Positions 34,670 to 42,464 of a stretch of 64,000 nucleotides of DNA are shown piece after piece. Made by a program: the position numbers and the translations under genes. The first letter of the stretch is position 1; every line of letters starts with the position of its first letter. The stretch covers positions 372,001 to 436,000 of the forward strand of contig NZ_JAKNTW010000007.1 in the NCBI RefSeq assembly GCF_022213955.1. Direction: 5' to 3'. The notes beneath the pieces are model-generated. The model did not search any database and was not told the origin of the DNA. It saw only the letters and a list, made by a program, of their open reading frames with translations. Origin of the DNA: Dolomitihabitans soli. GTDB lineage: Bacteria; Actinomycetota; Actinomycetes; Streptosporangiales; Streptosporangiaceae.

Positions 34670-35284
34670 ATGGCACGTACCGGCAAGGGCGCATCATGGG
34701 AGTGGAGCCGCACGGCCCAGACCCGCAGGAGCATGCTTCAGGCCGCCCGGGAGGTCTTCGGCGAGCACGGCTTCGCCGAGGCCAGCGTGGCCGACGTGGT
34801 GGGCCGCGCGGGATCCAGCGTCGGCAGCCTCTACCACCACTTCGGCGGCAAGACCGAGTTGTTCATGGCCCTGTGGGAGGAGCACCAGGCCGCCCACGAG
34901 GAGGCCGCCGCCGGAACCGTCGCCGCCGTCAAGCACGAGGGCGTCCGCGACCCCATGGCGCTGTTCATCGCCGGCGCGCGGGCCTTCCTGGAAGGTTCCT
35001 GGGAACGGCGCGACCTGGCCCGCCTGTTCATGGACCGCGACGGCCCACCCGGCTTCGAACTGATGCGCCGCACCCGCAGCCGCGAGTGGGTCCGCCAGAA
35101 CGCCATCCTCCTCGGCGCCGGCGACGATCCCGGGGGCCGCCTCACCGTCATGGTCCTCACCAGCGTCATCGGCGAGGCCGGCCGCGAGGTCGCCACCAGC
35201 GAGACCGAGGACGAGGCGCGCGAGGTGATCAAGGCCGCCCTCGAACTCATCGCCCGCTTCGACCCCATCCCCCACGCCACCTGA
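34670..35284 (+). CDS. TetR-family regulator of the acyl-CoA cluster
   Basis: A 204-aa regulator. The helix-turn-helix (about 16-62) ends SVGSLYHHFGGKTELF, a canonical TetR recognition helix. The C-terminal domain is a long-chain-type ligand pocket without further marks. ATG 34670 has GAGAGG 5 bases upstream; 17 codons of upstream in-frame sequence are not needed. Lying in the middle of the cluster and itself preceded by a TTCTAGAA site, it is the best candidate to bind all five sites, sensing an acyl-CoA or the free acid (inference). Confidence 0.93.
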   Translation: MARTGKGASWEWSRTAQTRRSMLQAAREVFGEHGFAEASVADVVGRAGSSVGSLYHHFGGKTELFMALWEEHQAAHEEAAAGTVAAVKHEGVRDPMALFIAGARAFLEGSWERRDLARLFMDRDGPPGFELMRRTRSREWVRQNAILLGAGDDPGGRLTVMVLTSVIGEAGREVATSETEDEAREVIKAALELIARFDPIPHAT

Positions 35285-35399
35285 CCGGGGGTCTCCTGAC
35301 GTACGGCGGAGCCTGGTTTCGCCTACCGCAGGTGGTGGTGATGGGGTGCGAGCCCTGCAGGTGGCTGAGCTGGGATGATCCAGGCCGCTCTCCCGTCTG

Positions 35400-36257
35400 T
35401 CACTGGAGTATCTGGTGCAGCTTGTCGGCGAATGCGGTGGGATGTGTCAGAAACCCGGCATGACCGCCGGGAAACGTCTCGGCGACGACGCCGAGGCGTT
35501 CGGCCAGGGCAAGCCCGGTGTCGTGGGCGAGCTGTCCCCCCGAGTCGTCGCCGACCGCGACCACCACCCCGGAGGAGACGTCCGCCAGCACGGCCAGGTC
35601 CGGCAGCGCGTGGTAGACCGAACGCACGACATGGGCGAGGAAGAAGTCGGCGTTCTTCATCTGGCGTGCGATCTTCTCCTGCATCCGCGCCATCGTCTCC
35701 CGCATCGCGGGCGACGGCTCGTCCCACGTCGCCGGGGGCGGACCGCCGAATCCCAGCCCGGCGGCGAACGCCTGCATCGCGGGGACGACGCCCTGCTGCT
35801 GGTAGATCTCGTACGCCTCGCGGCCGACCCCGAACCGGTGATCCGTGCCGGCCAGCAGTTCGATGGCCGGTGGCTCGTGCGCGACCAGGACCCGCACCTG
35901 GCCGGGATGGTCGGCGATCAGGTTGAGCCCGACCAGGCCGCCCGCGCTGCTGGCGAACACGTACGCGGGCCCGCCGCCCACCGCGGCCAGCAGCCGGTGC
36001 GCGTCGTCGGCGTGCAGCCGGATCGAGGTGTCGGCGGGCGGGCCCGCCAGCCGGCTGCCGGAGAACCCGCGCCAGTCGTAGGTGACGACCGTGTACCGGT
36101 CCGCGAGTAGCGGGGCGATGCTCACGAAGTCATAGGAGTCGGCGGGCGAGCCCGGGATCATCAGCAACGTGGGACCCGACCCCACCACCTGGTAGCGGAG
36201 ACGCGCGCCCGGCACGTCGAGGAAGCCGCCGGTGGCCCCGGCGTCAAGGTCGCTCAT
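35400..36257 (-). CDS. Alpha/beta hydrolase
   Basis: A 285-aa hydrolase. Strand and oxyanion features: LLMIPGSPADSYDF (about 30-43), WRGFSG, the nucleophile elbow FASSAGG (Ser near residue 100, GxSxG replaced by ASSAG), and a terminal FPGGHAGFL supplying His near 264. No signal peptide. The start ATG 36257 lies 14 bp inside the 3' end of the PadR gene, so the two are translationally coupled. Homologues are often annotated as haloperoxidase or esterase; substrate unknown. Confidence 0.9.
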   Translation of the reverse strand: MSDLDAGATGGFLDVPGARLRYQVVGSGPTLLMIPGSPADSYDFVSIAPLLADRYTVVTYDWRGFSGSRLAGPPADTSIRLHADDAHRLLAAVGGGPAYVFASSAGGLVGLNLIADHPGQVRVLVAHEPPAIELLAGTDHRFGVGREAYEIYQQQGVVPAMQAFAAGLGFGGPPPATWDEPSPAMRETMARMQEKIARQMKNADFFLAHVVRSVYHALPDLAVLADVSSGVVVAVGDDSGGQLAHDTGLALAERLGVVAETFPGGHAGFLTHPTAFADKLHQILQ

Positions 36258-36915
36258 CAGCAGGCCGTCCTTCCTTCTCAGCATCAGCCGGGGAGGCCTC
36301 ATCAACTGGCTGATCGAACCTTTCGGCCACCTCGCGCCGCCACGACTCGTCCCAGTCCAGGCGCCCGGCCCGCAGGTCGGCCACGACCGACCGGACCCAC
36401 GTCAGCTCCGCGGCGAGAAGCGCCCGCCGGTACTCCTCGTCGAGCAGGAACAGGCGCGGCAGATCGGGAACGCTGCCGAGCACCGCCTCCGTCTCGGCCA
36501 GGTCGGCCACGAGCCGCTCCATCCGGCGCTCCAGCTGCTGCCGCGCGTCGTCGGGCGGCAGCGCCACCAGCATCGACACGGCCGCGACGAACTCGGGGAA
36601 CTCGTCCTGGCCCAGGCTCAGCATCTGGCGGTGCCAGTCCACCGCGGCTGCGCGCCCGGCGTCGGTGATGGCGTAGACGATCCGGTCGGGGTGGCTCTCG
36701 CCCCGGACCGTCCCCCGCACCTCCGCCAGCTCGAGCCGCACCAGCCGCTCGATCGTCTGGTACAGGCTCTGCCGCGCCCGCACGTTGACCACCCGATCCT
36801 TGCCGCGCTGCCGGATCAGCTTCTGCATCCGGTACGCGTGCATCGGCTCCTCCGCCAGCAGCCCGAGCACGATCAATCCCAGGGACGAACGCCGGCCGCC
36901 CTCCGATCTTCTCAT
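36244..36915 (-). CDS. PadR-family transcriptional regulator
   Basis: A 223-aa PadR protein. Winged helix at about 10-85: LIVLGLLAEEPMHAYRMQKLI, then QSLYQTIERLVRLELAEVRG; C-terminal helices mediate dimerisation. Longer in-frame forms continue through unrelated sequence and are rejected. ATG 36915 has no ribosome site; the region before it is an AT-rich dyad, so the message may be leaderless. It overlaps the hydrolase by 14 bp. PadR regulators often answer to phenolic acids or drugs, which would suit an acid-degradation cluster. Confidence 0.92.
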   Translation of the reverse strand: MRRSEGGRRSSLGLIVLGLLAEEPMHAYRMQKLIRQRGKDRVVNVRARQSLYQTIERLVRLELAEVRGTVRGESHPDRIVYAITDAGRAAAVDWHRQMLSLGQDEFPEFVAAVSMLVALPPDDARQQLERRMERLVADLAETEAVLGSVPDLPRLFLLDEEYRRALLAAELTWVRSVVADLRAGRLDWDESWRREVAERFDQPVDEASPADAEKEGRPADERP

Positions 36916-36919
36916 AGTA

Positions 36920-36936
36920 ATTACAGTACTAGTAAT
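36920..36936. promoter_or_regulatory. AT-rich dyad before the PadR gene
   Basis: ATTAC-N7-GTAAT, with TAGTAAT twice at 15-bp spacing (36915-36921 and 36930-36936), only 4 bp before the PadR ATG. Likely autoregulatory operator overlapping the -10 region. Confidence 0.5.
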
Positions 36937-37112
36937 CTCATTCCTATGGCTACGCCCGGGAAACGACCTGGGTTGAACCGGAGAACGGCTCCAGCGGCCG
37001 GGGCGTGGCGGCGCCCGGCCTGCGCGCCCGAGGAGCGTTGACCCCACCGGCCCCCGCTGCCGGCGGCGCGTAGTGCGAGCCTGGCGTGCCGTACGGCCTT
37101 GGGGGCGGGGCG

Positions 37113-37961
37113 TCAGGGGGTGAAGGCGGCGCGGCCGCGGTCGATCACCACCGTGCCGTCGTCCTTGGCGGTGCGGAACAGCGCGGTCGCGCCGTCCACC
37201 CAGATGGACACGGTCAGCGACTCGCCCGGCAGTACCGGGCTGCTGAAGCGGCCGGACATCGAGGTGAAACGGGCGGGGTCGGAACCCGCGAGGGCGTGCA
37301 GGAGGGCGCGGCCGGTGACGCCGTAGGTGCACAGGCCGTGCAGGATCGGGCGGGGGAAACCGGCGCGCCCGGCGAACACGGGATCGGCGTGCAGCGGGTT
37401 GCGGTCGCCGGAGAGGCGGTAGAGCAGGGCCTGCTCGGGCCGGGTGGCGTAGGTGACCACGTGGTCGGGGGCGCGTCCGGGTTCGGCCCACTCCTCGCGC
37501 GGCCCACGGTCGCCGCCGAACCCGCCCTCGCCGCGGATGAAGACGGAGCTGCGCGAGGTGATCATCGGCTCGCCGGACGCCGCGTCGACCGCGTGCGCCT
37601 CGGTGGCCACCAGCGCGCCCGACCCCTTGTCGTAGATGCCGGTGACCCGGGAGGTGGTGCGGACCGACCCCGCGGCGGGCAGTTCGCGGTGCAGTTCGAA
37701 GTGCTGTTCGGCGTGGACCAGCATGGCCGGGTCGAAGTCGCCCAGTTTGCGGCCGGTGGGCGCCTGGGCCGCCAGCACGGCGAAGGTGGGCAGGGCGCGC
37801 TGCCGTACGCCTGCGGAGTTCTCGGTCGTGAAGGCCAGCTCCTGGAGCGGGTCGCCGAGCCCCGCGCCGACCCCCACGGCGTAGAGCAGGCTGTCCTTGG
37901 AGGTCCATGAGCGCTCGTACGGCGCGCTCGGCACGCCGACGACACCGTGGTCGAGGGGCAT
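37113..37961 (-). CDS. MaoC-family enoyl-CoA hydratase (double hot-dog, MFE-2 type)
   Basis: A 282-aa (R)-specific hydratase. Two hot-dog domains: an N-terminal one (about 1-140, starting WTSKDSLLYAVGVGAG) and a C-terminal catalytic one with YRLSGDRNPLHADPVFA, the Asp/His hydratase-2 motif, near residue 185. This is the arrangement of the hydratase part of eukaryotic multifunctional enzyme 2. The ATG at 37961 is 2 bp after the SDR stop. It hydrates the trans-2-enoyl-CoA made by the acyl-CoA dehydrogenase; the (R)-product goes to the SDR encoded upstream. Confidence 0.94.
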   Translation of the reverse strand: MPLDHGVVGVPSAPYERSWTSKDSLLYAVGVGAGLGDPLQELAFTTENSAGVRQRALPTFAVLAAQAPTGRKLGDFDPAMLVHAEQHFELHRELPAAGSVRTTSRVTGIYDKGSGALVATEAHAVDAASGEPMITSRSSVFIRGEGGFGGDRGPREEWAEPGRAPDHVVTYATRPEQALLYRLSGDRNPLHADPVFAGRAGFPRPILHGLCTYGVTGRALLHALAGSDPARFTSMSGRFSSPVLPGESLTVSIWVDGATALFRTAKDDGTVVIDRGRAAFTP

Positions 37962-37963
37962 CG

Positions 37964-38887
37964 TCAGCTCTCCCGTCCGGGGATGACCCCGTTCTGCCGG
38001 GCGTTGGGCGCCGACTTCTCGACCAGCCCGGGCACGATCGCGCCCAGCTCGGCGGGATCCCAGCGCGCGCCCTTGTCGACGCCGGGGCCGGCGTGCCAGC
38101 CCTCGGCCACGCTGATCATGCCGCCCCGCACGTTGAACACCCGGCCGGTGATCTCCTTGGCCTCCTCGCTGGCCAGCCAGACGACCAGCGGGGCAACGTT
38201 GTCGGGATGGCCGGCGTCGAACTCGTCCGCGGCCGGCTTGGGGCGGTCGGGCCGCAGGTTCTCGGTCATCCGGGTCAGGGCCGCCGGCGCGATGGCGTTG
38301 ACGGTCACGCCGTAGCGGGCGAGCTCCTGGGAGGTGATGATGGTGAAGGCCGCGATACCGGCCTTCGCGGCGCCGTAGTTGCTCTGGCCGGGGTTGCCGT
38401 AGATGCCGGAGGAGGAGGTGGTGTTGATGATCCTCGCGTCGACGGGGTGGCCGGCCTTCGCCCGCTCGCGCCAGTAGGCCGCGGCGTGCCTGGTGGGTGC
38501 GAAGGTGCCGCGCAGGTGGACGCGGATGACGGCGTCCCACTCGTCCTCGGTCATGTTGACCAGCATCCGGTCGCGCAGGATTCCGGCGTTGTTGACCAGG
38601 ATGTGGAGCTCGCCGAAGTGGTCGACCGCGGCCTGGATCAGCCGGGCGGCGCCTGCGGAGTCGGAGACGTCCTCGCCGTTGACGATCGCCTCGCCGCCCA
38701 TGGCACGGATCTGCTCGACGACCTCGCCCGCCGGCCCCGAGGAGGAGCCGCTGCCGTCCACCTCCGCCCCGAGGTCGTTGACCACGACCCTGGCGCCCTG
38801 GCGCGCGAACTCCAGCGCGTGCCCCCGTCCGATCCCCCGTGCCGCCCCGGTCACGATCACGGTGCGGCCGGCCACGATTCCGTTCAT
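37964..38887 (-). CDS. SDR-family 3-hydroxyacyl-CoA dehydrogenase (MFE-2 type)
   Basis: A 307-aa short-chain dehydrogenase. Cofactor motif TGAARGIGRGHALEFA (about 14-29), VVVNDLG (acidic residue favouring NAD), NNAGILRD (about 94-101), and the catalytic Ser...YGAAK (near 170). The insertion GAEVDGSGSSSGPAGEVV after strand 2 is typical of the dehydrogenase domain of MFE-2/HSD17B4. With the MaoC gene 2 bp downstream it forms a split version of that enzyme. First gene of the pair, preceded by TTCTAGAA site D. Confidence 0.94.
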   Translation of the reverse strand: MNGIVAGRTVIVTGAARGIGRGHALEFARQGARVVVNDLGAEVDGSGSSSGPAGEVVEQIRAMGGEAIVNGEDVSDSAGAARLIQAAVDHFGELHILVNNAGILRDRMLVNMTEDEWDAVIRVHLRGTFAPTRHAAAYWRERAKAGHPVDARIINTTSSSGIYGNPGQSNYGAAKAGIAAFTIITSQELARYGVTVNAIAPAALTRMTENLRPDRPKPAADEFDAGHPDNVAPLVVWLASEEAKEITGRVFNVRGGMISVAEGWHAGPGVDKGARWDPAELGAIVPGLVEKSAPNARQNGVIPGRES

Positions 38888-38901
38888 GCGATCTCCGAAT
38901 A

Positions 38902-38920
38902 TTAGAATGTAGTTCTAGAA
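38902..38920. promoter_or_regulatory. TTCTAGAA-type operator, site D (before SDR-MaoC)
   Basis: TTAGA (38902-38906), 6 bp, TTCTAGAA (38913-38920), 25 bp before the SDR start. Spacing and order match the left half of site A. Confidence 0.65.
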
Positions 38921-38975
38921 CGAGACTGACGGAGGTGTCCTGATATGTCAATACTTGACGCGGGAGGCTTTGAAT

Positions 38976-39005
38976 CGGATTCTAGTATTCCAATCTAAGA
39001 ATCCG
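38976..39005. promoter_or_regulatory. TTCTAGAA-related operator, site E (before second MFS exporter)
   Basis: Perfect 8-bp arms CGGATTCT (38976-38983) and AGAATCCG (38998-39005); the core reads TTCTAGTA and is followed at 11-bp period by ATCTAAGAA. It lies 20 bp before the MFS start and shares ATCGGATTCTAG with site C. Confidence 0.65.
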
Positions 39006-39024
39006 AGACGGGGGGCCGCTCGAC

Positions 39025-40506
39025 GTGGCTGGGAGAGCGGAGACGGCACGGTCCGGCACCCCGCCCGCCGAAGAGGACGGCAAACCGATCGGATACGCCT
39101 GGCGCGTGGTGTCCGTCGTCGGCCTGGCCAGCGTCCTCACCGCCCTCGGCGGCAGCGCGCTCAACGTCGCCCTGCCCGAGATCACCAGGCAGACCGGGGC
39201 GAGCGCCGCGGCCGCGAGCTGGATCCTGCTGTCCTTCCAGCTCACCACCACGGTCCTGATGGTCGCCTTCGGCCGCCTCGCCGACACGTACGGCAGGCGC
39301 ACGATGTATCTGACCGGCCTGGCCACCTACACCCTGGCCAGCCTCGCCGCCGGATTCTCGCCCGACCCCTGGGTGATCGTGGGACTGCGCGTGCTGCAGG
39401 CGGTGGGCACCGCGATGCTGCTGACCAACAGCGCCGCCCTCATCACCGACGCCTTCCCCCGTGCCAGGCTCGGCGAGGGCATGGGCGTCTACACCGCCTC
39501 GTTCTCCATCGCCCAGCTCGTCGGCCCCACGATGGGCGGGTTCCTGGCCGACGGCCTCGGCTGGCGCTGGGTGTTCTGGTACAACGTCCCGCTCGGCGTC
39601 ATCGGCCTGATCTGGGGGGCGATCGTGCTGCGCAAGGGGCGGCCCGCGTCCCGTGAGCGCGGCCTCGACCTGCCCGGCAACCTGCTGGTGCTGATCTGCC
39701 TCGGCAGCCTGCTGCTGGCCCTGTCGGAGGTGAGCAGGCGCGGCTGGGGCGATCCGCTCATCCTGGCCGGTCTCGCCGGGTTCGCGATCACGCTGCCGCT
39801 GTTCGTCCTGCAGGAGCTCCGTCACCGGCGGCCGGTGGTCGACCTGCGGATGTTCCGCGATCCCGCGTTCGGGCTCGGGACGCTGACCTCCCTGCTGAAC
39901 TCCGCCTCGCGGGTCGGCGTGGTCTTCCTGCTGGCGCTGTTCTTCCAGGCGGTCAACGGCGACGACCCGGTCACCGCCGGAGTCAAGATCCTGCCGATGG
40001 CGATCGCCGCGATGATCTTCTCCGCGACCTCGGGCTTCCTCCAGCGGCTGATCCCGGCGCACACGCTCGCCGTACTCGGCACCGCGATGAAGACCTGCGG
40101 TCTCGGCCTGCTGCTGGTCACGATCTCGCCGGCCGTGCCCTACCCCGTGGTCGCCACCGCGCTGGTGATCATCGGGATCGGATCGGGGATGTTCTTGCCG
40201 TCGAACACCACCGTGATCCTCGACGGGATGCCGTCCGACCGGGTGGGGATCGCCAACGCCATGCGGCTCATGCTGCAGAACACGGGCATGGTCGTGGGCA
40301 CCGCCCTGGCGCTGTCGATCATCACCCTGCCGCTGCCGCCGGCCCTGCACGACCTCGTCTTCGCCGGCACGCTCTCCGAGGTCTCCGCCACCGCCACCGG
40401 GCAGCTCGTCACCGGCTACCAGTGGGCCCTGGCCTGCATGATGTCGGTGTCGGTGCTCGCCGTCATCGCCGGCCTCGGCAGGCGCAGGGCCACCGGTCGC
40501 TCGTGA
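39025..40506 (+). CDS. DHA2-family MFS exporter, paralogue
   Basis: A 493-aa, 14-helix antiporter. LGGSALNVALPEI in helix 1, GRLADTYGRRTMYLTG (about 88-103) in the loop, and motif C GPTMGGFLADGLGWRW near 172. It is closely similar in layout to the exporter at 29621 (both begin with a YAWR-VSV stretch and share WRWVFW-NVP-G), so the cluster holds two copies of one transporter type. GTG start at 39025 after a G-run. Divergent from the SDR gene; operators D and E lie between. Confidence 0.92.
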   Translation: MAGRAETARSGTPPAEEDGKPIGYAWRVVSVVGLASVLTALGGSALNVALPEITRQTGASAAAASWILLSFQLTTTVLMVAFGRLADTYGRRTMYLTGLATYTLASLAAGFSPDPWVIVGLRVLQAVGTAMLLTNSAALITDAFPRARLGEGMGVYTASFSIAQLVGPTMGGFLADGLGWRWVFWYNVPLGVIGLIWGAIVLRKGRPASRERGLDLPGNLLVLICLGSLLLALSEVSRRGWGDPLILAGLAGFAITLPLFVLQELRHRRPVVDLRMFRDPAFGLGTLTSLLNSASRVGVVFLLALFFQAVNGDDPVTAGVKILPMAIAAMIFSATSGFLQRLIPAHTLAVLGTAMKTCGLGLLLVTISPAVPYPVVATALVIIGIGSGMFLPSNTTVILDGMPSDRVGIANAMRLMLQNTGMVVGTALALSIITLPLPPALHDLVFAGTLSEVSATATGQLVTGYQWALACMMSVSVLAVIAGLGRRRATGRS

Positions 40507-40569
40507 ACCCGGAGCGCGGGCCCGGACATGAGCCCAGAGCGTGAACCCAGAGCGCGGGCCCGGGCGTGA
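40503..40569. repeat. 29-bp direct repeat at the end of the MFS gene
   Basis: Units 40503-40531 and 40541-40569 agree at 26 of 29 positions; each starts GTGAACCC and contains GAGCGCGGGCCCGG. The first unit carries the MFS stop codon. It fills the space between convergent genes and may act as terminator. Confidence 0.7.
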
Positions 40570-40572
40570 CCC

Positions 40573-41574
40573 CTAGAGCAGGAAGCCGGCCGGGAACGGG
40601 TCGCCGGGATCCAGGAAGTACTGCGCGGTGCCGGTGATCCAGGCCCGGCCGGTGATCTCCGGCAGGACGGCGGGCCGCCCGCCCACCTCGGTCTCCGCCA
40701 CCAGCCTGCCGGTGAACCTGGTGCCGATGAACGACTCGTTGACGAACTCCCGCCCCACGGGCAACGCGCCGCGGGCGTGCAACTGGGCCATCCTGGCGCT
40801 GGTGCCGGTGCCGCAGGGCGAGCGGTCGAACCAGCCGGGATGGATGGCCATCGCGTGCCGGGACAACCGCTCGTCGGAACCGGGCGCGACGAACTGGACG
40901 TGATGGCAGCCCCGGATGCCGGAGTCGAGCCGGTGCACCGGCTCGTCCTGCTCGTTGATCGCCGCCATGACGGCCAGCCCCGCGTCCAGGATCTGCTGCT
41001 TGTGCGCCCGGTCGAAGGGCAGGCCGACCGACTCGATGGGCAGGATGGCGTAGAAGTTGCCGCCGTAGGCGAGGTCGTAGTTGATCTCACCCAGCCCCGG
41101 CACCTTGACCGTCAGGTCCAGACCGGCGCTGTAGGAGGCCACGTTCTCGATCGTCACGGCCCTCGCCGCGCCGTCCTCCACCTGGACGCGGGCCACCACC
41201 AGCCCCGCCGGGGTGTCCAGGCGGACGGTGGTGACGGGCTCCACGACGGGCACCATGCCCGTCTCCACCAGTACCGTCGCCACCCCGATGGTCCCGTGCC
41301 CGCACATCGGCAGGCAGCCGGACACCTCGATGTAGAGCACGCCGTAGTCGGCGTCCTTCCTGGTCGGCGGTTGCAGGATCGCGCCGCTCATGGCCGAGTG
41401 GCCGCGCGGCTCGTACATCAGCAGGGTCCGCACGTGATCCAGGTTGGCCAGGAAGTACGCGCGCCGCTCGGCCATGGTCTCGCCGGGGATCACCCCGGCG
41501 CCGCCGGTGATCACCCTGGTGGGCATGCCCTCGGTGTGCGAGTCGACGGCGTGGTAGACGTGACGTGTCCTCAT
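40573..41574 (-). CDS. Proline racemase-family 4-hydroxyproline 2-epimerase
   Basis: A 333-aa cofactor-independent epimerase converting trans-4-hydroxy-L-proline to the D-isomer. Both catalytic cysteines are present: Cys91 in MCGHGTIG and Cys254 in SPCGTGTSARMA. Trans-3-hydroxyproline dehydratases of the same family have Thr at the second place, so this is an epimerase/racemase. HHVQF before the second motif is usual for hydroxyproline epimerases. The ATG overlaps the stop of the DapA-like gene by 4 bp; last gene of a five-gene operon whose other members degrade D-hydroxyproline. Confidence 0.94.
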   Translation of the reverse strand: MRTRHVYHAVDSHTEGMPTRVITGGAGVIPGETMAERRAYFLANLDHVRTLLMYEPRGHSAMSGAILQPPTRKDADYGVLYIEVSGCLPMCGHGTIGVATVLVETGMVPVVEPVTTVRLDTPAGLVVARVQVEDGAARAVTIENVASYSAGLDLTVKVPGLGEINYDLAYGGNFYAILPIESVGLPFDRAHKQQILDAGLAVMAAINEQDEPVHRLDSGIRGCHHVQFVAPGSDERLSRHAMAIHPGWFDRSPCGTGTSARMAQLHARGALPVGREFVNESFIGTRFTGRLVAETEVGGRPAVLPEITGRAWITGTAQYFLDPGDPFPAGFLL

Positions 41575-42464
41575 CTCAGCCCTTCGGCCAGGACCTTCTC
41601 GGTGGCGGCGCGCACCACCGCCGCCTGCTCGGGCGTGAGCGGCAGCCTCGGCGGCCTGCACGCCCCGCCCTTACGGCCGGCGATGTCCATCGACAACTTG
41701 ATGGCCTGCACGAACTCGGTCTTGGCATCCCAGCGGAGCAGCGGGTGCAGCGTCCGGTAGAGCGGCAGCGCCACCGCCAGGTCGCCCGCCTGCGCGGCCC
41801 GGTAGAGCGCCACGTTCGAGGCGGGAAGCGCGTTGGGATACCCCGCCACCCAGCCTACGACCCCGGCGATCCCCAGCTCCAGCAGCACGTCGTCGGAGCC
41901 GACCAGCAGGTCCAGGCCGGGAGCCAGCTCGGCCAGCTCGTAGGCGCGCCGTACGTCTCCGGAGAACTCCTTGACCCCGACGATCAGGCCCTCGCCGTGC
42001 AGCCGGGCGAGCAGCGCCGGCGTCAGGTCCACCTTGGTGTCGTAGGGGTTGTTGTAGGCCACGACGGGCAGTCCGGCCCTGGCCACCTCGCGGTAGTGCT
42101 CGACCACGGTCCGCTCGTCGGCCCGGTAGCCGTTGGGGGGCAGCAGCATGACGGCCTGGCAGCCCGCCTCCCCCGCGGCCTCGGCCAGCCGGCGCGCCTC
42201 CCCCGAGCCGTAGGCCGCCACGCCGGGCATCACCCGGTCACCGCCGGCCGCCTCGACGGCGGTGGTCAGCACCCTGGCCCGCTCCTCCGCCGTCAGGGTC
42301 TGGTACTCCCCGAGCGAGCCGTTCGGCACCACGCCGTCGCAGCCGCTCTCCATCAGCCACCGGCAGTGCGCGGCGTAGCCGTCGTAGTCGACCGACAGGT
42401 CGTCGTGCAGGGGCAGCGCGGTGGCGACGAGCACACCGTGCCAGGGCTTCTCTCTGACCGTCAT
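41571..42464 (-). CDS. DapA-family deaminase (1-pyrroline-4-hydroxy-2-carboxylate deaminase)
   Basis: A 297-aa Schiff-base lyase. Lys165 in GVKEFSGD is the imine-forming residue and Tyr137 in AYNNPYDT the proton relay; PNGSLGEYQTLT near 48-59 is the carboxylate-binding loop. In hydroxyproline operons this family deaminates the pyrroline product to alpha-ketoglutarate semialdehyde. The same fold includes dihydrodipicolinate synthase, but the operon context supports the deaminase. Start ATG 42464 overlaps the upstream gene by 4 bp; longer in-frame forms are rejected. Confidence 0.92.
   Translation of the reverse strand: MTVREKPWHGVLVATALPLHDDLSVDYDGYAAHCRWLMESGCDGVVPNGSLGEYQTLTAEERARVLTTAVEAAGGDRVMPGVAAYGSGEARRLAEAAGEAGCQAVMLLPPNGYRADERTVVEHYREVARAGLPVVAYNNPYDTKVDLTPALLARLHGEGLIVGVKEFSGDVRRAYELAELAPGLDLLVGSDDVLLELGIAGVVGWVAGYPNALPASNVALYRAAQAGDLAVALPLYRTLHPLLRWDAKTEFVQAIKLSMDIAGRKGGACRPPRLPLTPEQAAVVRAATEKVLAEGLR

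Noticed and set aside
36916-38951. Long upstream extensions of the PadR and MaoC frames
   Set aside because: Arg/Gly-rich sequence inside other genes; both proteins have proper starts at family length.
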